Origin: Dallia pectoralis
Taxonomy: Eukaryota; Chordata; Actinopteri; Esociformes; Umbridae
NCBI GenBank assembly: GCA_029465975.1
Contig: CM055728.1
Span: 3,369,908-3,433,907, forward strand
DNA: 64,000 nucleotides
Direction: 5' to 3'
The notes below the pieces were generated by a model. The model worked only from the letters and a program-made list of their open reading frames with translations. It ran no database searches and had not been told where the DNA came from. Position numbers and translations under genes: made by a program. This document shows positions 35,852 through 46,135 of this stretch, in pieces (position 1 is the first letter of the stretch; every line of letters starts with the position of its first letter).

Positions 35852-38800
35852 ATGTGCGGTCAGATGCTGCTTTGGTGCCGCAGCTTCAGATTCGGGTTCC
35901 GAGTCTCGAATGAGTGTCTGCGCGGCGCTAGACTCGAATTAGCGGGGAGGCAGGACAGGCATTCCTCAAGCATAGAGGTACTTTTCTGTCAAATAACAGT
36001 TGGAAAAGTAGCGTGACAATTCGAATGTACTGGGAGACGTTATTTGTTCATGTGCCCGTTTAGGACCATGTGATGGTTTATTGTGGTTTATCAGATGTCT
36101 ATTTTTAATATTATGAAGCATGTACGTTTGGAATATGAGAACACTGATACTGTTTTTCTTGCCAATTCTCCATTGTTGTTTTTACTCCCAATTGTAGGCG
36201 ATTTGGTGATGCAAATCAAATACAGCCTACCTACATGATGGTTATAATGTATAGGCTGCATCTGTTCTGAATGCCCACAGAGCACAGATTCACTCGCTCC
36301 AATGACTGGCTGCTGGAGACCATGATTTGATTACACGCTTCTGAGTAGTAATTGCTGTCATCAGTACATTTCACTGGTTCCAATCTATGTGCCAATGACA
36401 TTCAACATATATTTTTTTACAAGTTAAGAAGCTTATTTGATTGTGGCGCAATTTAGCCTACAGGTGTTTCGCTATGTCTGGGGTTTATTTAAGAAAAGTA
36501 GCCTACATACCTATCTTGAGGTTATATGGTTTAGGATTGCTTTATGATATGGTATTTTGCTTCTTATGTTGAGATCCACCAAAGGTTAATTCACCACTAA
36601 ATCATTTGCAATCTCCAGACTTGAACTTCTATTTTAAATGAAAGAGGCCATTACATAAGAATATGATGGATCTGGAAAAGTTTTGCATGGAGGAAAAGCA
36701 TATTAGAAATAGTCTCAGTGTCGTTATCCTGGCAAGGTGCTGGAGAACTGAGGTGACTATCAGTTTTTAATGTTTTATATAGTATTTTATTTCAACATTG
36801 TTTATACTTCTCTCTGGAGCGTATTTAGTAATCTACTGTATTGAACTTGACCTTTCTCTTCTCTACTGAACTATACTGTGTTATACTGTGTTAACTAAAC
36901 TGTATTGATCTACTGCAGGGTTAGGCAAACCATTCAGCCATTTCGGCACCTCAGAGCTTATAACCTCTTACATTTTACAGATTCCTAATGAATACTTCTA
37001 TTTACCAATAGAGATGGGAAAGTTGTTTCTTTGAAACAAAAATATTAACGTGTCCTGTCATTGCCTCCTTCACAGCAGATTCATAAAAGGAGGAATGTAC
37101 ACCAAATACTGAGCAAACTCTGTGTCACACAATGTCCCTATCCAGCAATAGTATGGCTTTATCCCCCAGAATGCACCGCTCACTATCCAGTGATAAGCGC
37201 AAGCAAGGACTGGTGTAAAAGTCAAAGATTACAAAGGCTGAATAAATAAACTCTAGACTAATATAAAAACATTTTTATTGCTATTATTAATTATTTATCA
37301 AAAGCCGGATTACTACGACCTATTAAGATTTTAGGACTTTTTAGTTTTATCCAAGGACCTTATAATCTAAGATGGTTCTAGGTAACATTTGTGCTGACTG
37401 ATCTTTTAAGTATTTTTTTACCCTGTCGGCAAGTTTTAACATGTTGTTGGATTACCATTTAAAAATCAGACAAACACACATTTTAGAAGAAATAAAAACT
37501 GTGGAAAATACAGCCAACGAGTGCAAAAACAATTTGCTCTCCTGATAATAACAATAGGGTCACATGTTATTTGAAATAATGATTTTCCCTGTATTTTGTT
37601 TGCTTACTGTATGTAACGATTACATTGTTTCCTGCCTGTTGTACTGCTGTTCTCTGCAAAGGTCTATACAAGTGAACTGTCTTCTTTCTGATCCAGGTCT
37701 CAATTAAGAAGACCGCTCTGTTTGACTTTCACCGGGACCAGGGAGGTAAAATGGTGGAGTTTGCTGGGTGGAGCATGCCAGTCCAATACAAGGACAGCCA
37801 CATCAACTCACACATTCACACTCGACAGCACTGCTCCATTTTTGATGTCAGCCACATGTTACAGGTGAGAGGGATTTTGCTATGCAGATTGGAGAAATCA
37901 TTGACATCCGGTGGTTATTGTTTAAGCTATAGCATTCATGTTGGGTCAATATCAGAGCAAAGTCCATGGAAGAGACAGAGTGAAATTCATAGAATCCATG
38001 GTCGTTGGAGACATTGCAGAGCTGAAAGACAACCAGGTGAGACAAATGCTTAAAAGCAAACACACGCACATAAACCACACACACACACACCAACACTTTT
38101 TTCATTCGCTTTCTATTTATCCTAGGGCACACTAACCCTCTTCACCAATGATAAAGGAGGAATTAATGACGATCTCATCGTCACCAAGACCGACCAAGGC
38201 TACCTCTATGTTGTGTCCAACGCTGGCTGTGCAGGCAAGGACTCCACCAACATGAAGGTCAGTAGTCTACCAACATCCATAACTCTGGCGAGTTCTGTAA
38301 AGATTTGATGAAAGGATGCCTCTATTGCTAAAATGTGTTTACACGTCTATACCCTGTACAAATCGAATGCATCCTTTGCTTGCTTTAGGCCAAACTGGCT
38401 GAGTTCAAAGCTGCTGGCCATAATGTGGATCTGGAGTTTTTGGAAGAATGCCTGATTGCTGTTCAAGGAAAGTTCTCTTATAGCAACGTCAGACCAATAT
38501 GTTTCTAAATGATCCATACGTCGTGCCTGTCTGAACACGGCCTTGTGCTTTTCAATTGTGTGGGAGACATACTCAAATACATCAAATGCCCGATACTCGT
38601 CTTAAACAGGGTGTTCTTAAACATTTTCAAATAAGAGACATTTGTGTCATTTTCTATGATTTGCACTAACAAATCCAACCGTATGCCTGTCTTCCTCAGG
38701 TCCAGACACGGCCACTGTCCTCCAGCCGGGTCTGAAAGATGACCTCCGCAAGCTGACCTTTATGGCCAGCACCCTAACCACAGTTTTTGGGATTCAGGGC

Positions 38801-40669
38801 TGCAGGGTGACCCGCTGTGGCTACACTGGCGAGGATGGAGTAGAGGTGTGTGTCTCGCTCAGTCTTTTTTAGATCTTCAGCAGGAGATATTTCGGTCTCC
38901 TCAGTGCATTCTTTTCATGTTAATAATGATTCATGTTTCCTTTGCTGGTACCTCTGTTGCTGCAGTGATTCTCTACCCCTGTCATTCAGATTTCTGTGCC
39001 TAAATCTGGGGTGGTGGCCCTGACAGAGCGCCTGATGGCCAACAGTGAGGTCAAGCTGGCCGGACTGGGGGCGCGAGACAGCTTGAGACTGGAGGCAGGG
39101 CTCTGTCTCTATGGCAACGATATCGACGAGACCACTAGCCCTGTGGAGGCCACTCTGGTGTGGACCATAGGTGACTCCTCCGGGTGGTCCACTGGTCCAC
39201 TGATTTAGCATACCAGTGGTTGTTTGTGTGACTGTTTGTGTCTGGCTGTGTAAATTGGGCTGTGATCAGGTTGTCTGATGAACTTGCAGGAAAGCGGCGG
39301 CGTCAGGCAATGGATTTCCCCGGTGCGGAGGTCATTGTCCCCCAGATAAAGGCGAAGACAACGAGGAAGCGTGTGGGCCTTGTGTCTACTGGACCCCCTG
39401 TCAGACAGCACACACCAATCCTCAGCCCAGAGGGAAAAGTCATAGGTTGGTTACAGCTTATCTCATGACTATTACAATGAACAAGAACATGTATTCTTCC
39501 TTGTATGTAGTATGGTTTGGAATATCACAGGGAAGTGTAGGACCATGCCTATAGAATATGTACACCATATAGCATGTTGATTAATGGTTGTGTGTGTCAG
39601 TAGGCCTGATGATGTTCTGTTATTGGTTGTCTGTGTCAGTAGGACTGATGATGTTCTGTTAATGGTTGTGTGTGTCAGTAGGCCTGATGATGTTCTGTTA
39701 TTGGTTGTCTGTGTCAGTAGGCCTGATGATGTTCTGTTATTGGTTGTCTGTGTCAGTAGGCCTGATGATGTTCTGTTATTGGTTGTCTGTGTCAGTAGGC
39801 CTGATGATGTTCTGTAATTGGTAGGGCTGAAACGATTCGTCGGAATTAGCGACAATGCCGACAATAAAATATTGTCGACAAGTTGTTTTATCTCATACAA
39901 CCTATTTTAAGTGCCTGGAAAACGTGAATTGACTAGTGCTGCGCTTAGCTCTAGACTCTAATGCAGCCCTCTCATATGAAAAAGAAAAGAAAGAAAGAAA
40001 AGAAAAAATATAAACTTTTCTAAAATGTCGGTGTGCAAATGGAACCAAACAAGTCGCGTGTGGGAAAGTTTCAGTAAAGTTCAAACTATGAACAACTGAT
40101 GATGTTCTGTTATTGGTTGTCTGCGTCGTTAGGCCTGATGATTAATGGTTAATAATATCCTATTGTGACACTTCTGTTGAAACACAGTGTGTACCTCCCA
40201 GATGGCACTGCTGTTAAAGGCTTTTCTTTCACCAATCTGACCACAACAGTCTATTAAAACATTGACTGTGACACAAGCTGACAAGTGGTGAGAGGCTTGT
40301 CAGCTCAATCTTTAACTTTCACAAATCATTCTATAGTGGTTGTCATGAGACTTACAATTGGATAGGATTCAACTGGGAATGAGTGAGAAAGGGGGTAACA
40401 AAGGGTACGAAAATGTATGAATAAAAAACGAATTTAGCAGTGTGGTTTGTTTTTTAGATTAACCTCAACTTCTCAACTTTTATTCTTTAGGGGAGGTGAC
40501 CAGTGGTTGCCCCTCCCCCTACCTGAAGCAGAACGTCGCCATGGGTTATGTGGATTTACAATACGCTAAAAATGGAACTCCCATTCAGGTGGAGGTAAGA
40601 AAGAAAACAGCAAAAGCGGTAGTCACCAAGATGCCTTTTGTTCCAACAAACTACTACTCTGGCCAGTAG
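35852..40669 (+). CDS. amt: amt: aminomethyltransferase, glycine cleavage T protein
   Basis: AMT is the mitochondrial T protein of the glycine cleavage system. It releases ammonia from the aminomethyl-lipoyl H protein and passes the one-carbon unit to tetrahydrofolate. Nine exons: 35852-35977, 37697-37864, 37956-38036, 38126-38257, 38389-38467, 38700-38845, 38990-39170, 39290-39445 and 40491-40669, giving 415 aa (human 403). Exon 1 encodes an Arg-rich, acid-poor mitochondrial presequence (MCGQMLLWCRSFRFGFR). Family blocks are FAGWSMPVQY, HCSIFDVSHMLQ, GDIAELKDNQGTLSLFTN-like text, GCRVTRCGYTGEDGVE, GARDSLRLEAGLCLYGND, and the end KMPFVPTNYYSGQ-stop. All borders are GT-AG except exon 5, which is followed by GAAAGT where GTAAGT is expected. 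Intron 8 holds a 39-bp minisatellite and a hAT fragment; a 51-bp minisatellite follows the stop codon. Confidence 0.95.
35978..37696. other. amt intron 1, nothing recognised
   Basis: A 1.7-kb intron. No repeat or gene was recognised inside it. Confidence 0.5.
39581..39820. repeat. 39-bp minisatellite in amt intron 8
   Basis: About six copies of a 39-bp unit (attggttgtctgtgtcagta plus ggcctgatgatgttctgtt). A further partial copy lies at about 40097-40145, beyond a hAT insertion. Confidence 0.9.
39822..40096 (+). mobile_element. Truncated hAT (ZBED-type) element in the amt minisatellite
   Basis: It begins with the hAT terminus tagggctgaaacgattcgtc. Near its end it carries the start of a ZBED-like coding sequence (MSVCKWNQTSRVWESFSKV). 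The right terminus is missing, and the 39-bp repeat resumes directly after it. Confidence 0.6.
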
Positions 40670-40840
40670 ATCTGACCCACAGAGGATACCAGGCTCATGA
40701 GATCAGCCTGCGAGCCAAAGAAGACGATTGTCTTCCAGTGACCATCAGAGCAAATACTGCCCCATTGAGATTGAGTGACACTCACATCTGAAGGAATGCA
40801 GGGCTTCTTTATCAGATTGTGTAGCATTGCCAGCACACAC

Positions 40841-41998
40841 AACTCCAGTAAACTACACAAACACAGCTACAATCTAGACGAGGAGGTATTTAGCTCCAGT
40901 AAACTACACAAACACAGCTACAATCTAGACAAGGAGGCTTTTAGCTCCAGTAAACTACACAAACACAGCTACAATCTAGACGAGGAGACTTTTAGCTCCA
41001 GTAAACTACACAAACACAGCTACAATCTAGACGAGGAGGCTTTTAGCTCCAGTAAACTACACAAACACAACTACAATCTAGACGAGTAGACTTTTAGCTC
41101 CAGTAAACTACACAAACACAGCTACAATCTAGACGAGGAGGCTTTTAGCTCAAGTAAACTACACAAACACAGCTACAATCTAGACGAGTAGGCTTATAGC
41201 TCCAGTAAACTACACAAACACAGCTACAATCTAGACAAGGAGGCTTATAGCTCCAGTAAACTACACAAACACAGCTACAATCTAGACAAGGAGGCTTTTA
41301 GCTCCAGTAAACTACACAAACACAGCTACAATCTAGACGAGGAGGTATTTAGCTCCAGTAAACTACACAAACACAGCTACAATCTAGACGAGGAGGTATT
41401 TAGCTCCAGTAAACTACACAAACACAGCTACAATCTAGACAAGGAGGCTTTTAGCTCCAGTAAACTACACAAACACAGCTACAATCTAGACGAGGATACT
41501 TTTAGCTCCAGTAAACTACACAAACACAGCTACAATCTAGACGAGGAGGCTTTTAGCTCCAGTAAACTACACAAACACAGCTACAATCTAGACGAGTAGA
41601 CTTTTAGCTCCAGTAAACTACACAAACACAGCTACAATCTAGACGAGTAGGCTTATAGCTCCAGTAAACTACACAAACACAGTTACAATCACGAGTAGGC
41701 TTATAGCAGTAAACTACACAAACACAGCTCTAGACGAGTAGGCTTATAGCTCCAGTAAACTACACATACACAGTTACAATCTAGACAAGGAGGCTTATAG
41801 CTCCAGTAAACTACACAAACACAGCTACAATCTAGACAAGGAGGCTTTTAGCTCCAGTAAACTACACAAACACAGCTACAATCTAGACGAGTAGGCTTTT
41901 AGCTCCAGTAAACTACACAAACACAGCTACAATCTAGACGAGTAGGCTTTTAGCTCCAGTAAACTACACAAACACAGCTACAATCTAGACGAGGAGGC
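40841..41998. repeat. 51-bp minisatellite downstream of amt
   Basis: About 22 copies of a 51-bp unit (ctccagtaaactacacaaac, acagctacaatctagacgag, gaggcttttag) start 170 bases after the amt stop codon. A few copies near 41690-41740 carry small deletions. Because 51 is a multiple of three, one frame stays open through the first copies (SSKLHKHSYNLDEE), but there is no sign of a real gene. Confidence 0.97.
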
Positions 41999-43499
41999 TT
42001 TTTCCTGTTTTCTAAATGCTGGTCAATGGTCAACAGACCACCCAGAGTTGTAAGAATCAGCCATACGATTCGAAGGACAGGACTGCTCCATGACTTGTCA
42101 GCAAAAGCAGCCAGGAACATGTGCTTCTGGACACCCAAGGGGTTTCTCCTTTCTTTTTTTCTACATATGTTGCATTTAAAGTTTAATTTTGCAGGCTAAC
42201 AAATTAGTTGTCTTTTGTGCATGGTTACTAATTGCTAATTTAGCAGGACCAAACATGGACCATTTTATTCCAAATTGCTTTTGTGATATTTTGTCTTGCA
42301 CTATAAGCCTAGTTGTTAACCCAAAACCAAGCCGTACATGTTATGTGACTATTTGTAGCCAAAATTCAATACCCCTCTTCCAGGAAAGTTTATTGACACA
42401 GAAAGTGTAGCTAAAAAGAAATAGTATCTCTGTTTGAGATTTTTCCAAGTGAATGCATAATATTGTATAGCTAGCTAATTGTGTTTTTCTTCTCTAATAC
42501 TCTAATATTTTCATTTTGATAAAGGGTTTAATATTTCATTTAATTATTTCCTGTTACTTTTGGAAGTTCCTTTGTGTGAATGACCAGGTGTTTTTAGAAA
42601 TCAACTTTTTCATGTAATCATATGACTACATTACAATAAATCGCAATAATAATACAATAAACACAAAATGCACCAGTGTTTACATCTAGTACCTTTATAA
42701 CATCACCAGACTTGACACTCAAAGGAATAAAGTATACCCCAAAAAATGTTTGTTCTAAAAATACTGTATATTTGTTGCACTGAAAAGAAACGTATAACAA
42801 AAAAGTTCACTGGCTGTTAAATGGTTCTTACATTCACACTCACTTTCTAGATCAAACGCTTTCAGTACACATGTGGCTTGATGACTTAACAAATTTGATT
42901 TACCTGTCTTGACATGCAAAACTGAGATAAACTTAAAAAAATGTGTTACTACAGTTCGACAGACACAGAGTAAAAAATAATAAGCCACGTACTGCAGAAC
43001 CAACACAAAGTCTTTGGGGCGGGTCTTCACTATGGGTGTGTTATGGTTAATTTGTAATGGGTGTCATGGGTGTTTCCCAAGTAGTGAAGGAATGCTTGTT
43101 TGCCGTTTGTTGCTCAGTCACTGTTGTGAATAGCTGCTGTAGTGGGCAGATATTTTGTTTATCTGGTAACACAAGCCTAGGGGGACGCAATCAAATTGGA
43201 AATGAGGGTACATTATGTAACGTGTGTTTCTGTTCAACCAAACAGCATGTTCTTGTTCAGATTCAAGGAAAAAGCATTTAGAGGTGCTCACTTGTTTTCT
43301 CAAACCTTATAAAGATTTCTACAATTTGGAATACAAGATGCAGACCCAGTTCCACAGGGTATGGCTTTAAATACCAAGACTCTGAAAACAAGCCTCCCTT
43401 TACCTTTTCCAGCTATTTCTGCAGCTTGCATGGTACTTAATGCCCTGCAAGGTTGACCATATTAGCAGGACATTATTATATAGATATGCAGTTAAATTT
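41999..43499. other. Intergenic, nothing recognised
   Basis: No gene was recognised. AATAAA words near 42635 and 42655 could serve amt only if its transcript runs through the minisatellite. Confidence 0.45.
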
Positions 43500-43590
43500 G
43501 TTATTCTGAACTTTTTTGTCTCTCACTGTTTAAATAAACCTACCATTAAAATGATAGACAGATCATGACTTTGTCAGTAGGCATTGTACC
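43500..43590 (+). repeat. Tc1-like element end
   Basis: gtctctcactgtttaaataa followed by acctaccattaaaatgatag and gactttgtcagtaggca matches the terminal part of the common teleost Tc1-like family also seen at 2585-4110, as I recall it. Confidence 0.5.
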
Positions 43591-44214
43591 ACTAGGATTT
43601 AGAATGCTGCCAGTATCACCCTGGGGTCCTGTTGTTCAACTTAATCTTTGTTAAACAAAGTCAGACTTGGGTTCAGCCAGCAAGGTGCTACAGGGTTTAG
43701 CTTCTAGGTAGTAGATGGGTGTATTATTACTGTCTTGATCTGTTTCAACTTTTAAGTTAGTTGGTTTTTTTATGTATCCTTTTTACCCAAGTGGACATCT
43801 GATTTAGTATTGTTTAACCCAGCAAGATTCATGCTCAATGCTCTGCATTCCTCCCTGTTGGTTATAATATCTAGTGGTAGTGAAATATTGCCACCTACTG
43901 GTTAGTTTAACCTGAGTGACAGATTCAGAAGCTTAAAACCCCAATTGTTTTTTTCATAATAAAAAAAAAAACAAATGTTACATTTTGATGTTTGTTTTTA
44001 TATAGTTGGTTGAGTATACGTAAATGTTTTTTCCAATTTCTTAGCTCATTATTTTACACCAGGTGTATTCAATCGGCACACTCTGGAGAACTCTGGAGCT
44101 TGTGCAAGGGATCATTGGAAATGAACATTTTCACAGATGTGCTTGATGCATGAGTTTCTTATTGGGGCACTTCAAGTAGGCTATATACATAATAGAGTCA
44201 AGTATATATTCTCT
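43591..44214. other. Intergenic, nothing recognised
   Basis: No gene or repeat was recognised. Confidence 0.45.
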
Positions 44215-44335
44215 TCTTTTTATAAATATATTTTTTGAGGCATTATCAAGCTTTATTGGAGAAACAGCAAAAAAGTTAAAATGTGCTTCAAAGGGCACAG
44301 GTGGGAACCGAACCCAGGCAGCAGCAATACGTGTG
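44215..44335 (-). repeat. tRNA-derived SINE, antisense copy
   Basis: On the minus strand it reads tgcctgggttcggttcccac (B box) followed by gaagcacattttaacttttt and caataaagcttgat, the same tail layout as the SINE at 17430-17545. Confidence 0.55.
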
Positions 44336-45180
44336 CAGCTGAAGACAGATGATACCATTCTGGATACATCCGGCCCTTTGTTAGATACGGTGCTTTCTAA
44401 TCTCCAGGAGATATTTAATGCCATTAAGCATTCCTCCAGAAACCTCCAGTTACTACTGGTAGAAATAAGTACACGCTAACCCTAACCCATCACTGCACAA
44501 ACCTGCCTGTCTAACAAGTATTGCCTTGCTAGATGGGTCTGAATTAGAATATGTGGATACATACACATACCTAGGTGTCTGGTTAGACAGCTCTCTCTCC
44601 TTCCAGCCCCACATGAACGAACTCAGATCTAAATTTAAGCCCAGAATGGGTTTCCTATTCTGCAATAGGGCCTCCACTCATGCTGCCTTGGTGAAGATTA
44701 CTATTACGTTAGAACTGACTCAAACTCTCTTGATTTTTTTTTTAATATGGTTTACCACAGTTTCATTCGCTTTGTTACCAATTCCCCATACAACACCCAC
44801 CACTGCAACCTTTACGGATTAGTCGACTGGCCGCTCAGCATTTAACTCACTGGTACCAACTTATTTACAAGTATTTGCTGTCCCGCTGTACCTAAGATCT
44901 CTAGTGACCATAGCTCTACCCACACGCAATCTACTCTCAAGCAGGTACATTTCCTTAGACACACCAAAAGTCTGCACCCATTTCCCTGCCAAACCTTCCA
45001 GTTTTCAACCACCAATGGCTGGAACGAATTACAAAAAACCCTAAAACTTGAAACCATCTCACCCATTGCGTTCAAACTACTTCGGTGTGAACTTCTGTTT
45101 GATTGTTTGACTGTATGTGCTAACTGTCGTCTGGTTTTCATGCATACCCATTTACTTTTGCCATTTAACCAACTTTAGTG
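44336..45180 (+). pseudogene. LINE C-terminal coding remnant
   Basis: Broken plus-strand frames encode KTDDTILDT-like text, then ELEYVDTYTYLGVWLDSSLS (the conserved YLG-W-D block after the reverse transcriptase), FQPHMNELRSKFKPRMGFLF, and later LRSLVTIALPTRNLLSSRY and the GTN/GWNELQKTLKLE end. Stops and frameshifts separate them. No upstream polymerase core is present. Confidence 0.7.
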
Positions 45181-45530
45181 CACTGATTAAACAACTTCCC
45201 TTGCTAAGTTAGGCCATAAACAACTGATCATATTGCAGAGATCCGTTGCCGCGTCTCACAAAAAAAAACTTTGCCAAATGCACATAACTAAAACAATAGT
45301 AGCCAGTTCCAGATGGTTCAAATGTTCAAGCGAACTGAATTCACCCGATAACTGAAAATCATCATGACTACAAAGCCCTGCTTCATCTAAAGAGGTGGAG
45401 CCTTTCCAGCTCATGACTACAAACCCCAGCTTCATCTAAAGAGGTGGAGCCTGAACGACTCGACATTCGTGGGGCATTGTGGAAGAGAGGCAGGAATGAG
45501 AAGTGATGAGGAAGATGCAAGAGGTGGGTG
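45181..45530. other. Spacer between two LINE remnants
   Basis: A 47-bp direct repeat (catgactacaaa then cccagcttcatctaaagagg tggagcct) occurs twice at about 45362-45455. No other feature was recognised. Confidence 0.5.
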
Positions 45531-46135
45531 TGGTGGAGGACTGGTCCAAGTGATGTGGTTTTCGGATGTCGGTGGCTAAATCTTGTTTCATGGTGTACTC
45601 TAGGCAGATGGTGGGTGAGGTTATGTTATATATGTATGGACAGGAATTGGGAAGGGTGTTAGAGTTTAAGTATTTGGTGTTGTGGTTTGATGAGAGGCTT
45701 ACGTGGAGGAGACATGTGGAGTTTATAGCGCAGAAGTGTAGGAAGGTGCTGAATCTGATGAGGGCAGTGGCAGGTGTAGATTGGGGGGCAGATAGGAAGA
45801 CACTGTTGTGTATGTATCAGGCACTGGTTAGATCCACTATGGATGTTTTATTTATGGTGCTGCGGCAAAGACGGTACTACAGAGATTGGACAGGGTGCAA
45901 TCACGAGCACTAAGGCTATGTGTGGGGGCTATCAGGACCACTCCGGTGATGGTGTTGAAGGTGGACACAGGGGAATTGCCATTGAGCTTGAGGAGGGACA
46001 AGTTGGCACTGGCGTATTGGGCCAGGTTGAAGGGGTGTGCTAAAAGCCACATGGCGGTTGTGGCAACTAGGGAGTATTGGGAGAGGGACAAGGCTAGTCT
46101 GAGGATGTATGGATGGACAATTGGGCAGAAAGTGA

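Noticed and set aside
39472..39900. Minus-strand frame with TTNNRTSSGLLTQ repeats
   Set aside because: Shadow of the 39-bp intronic minisatellite in amt.
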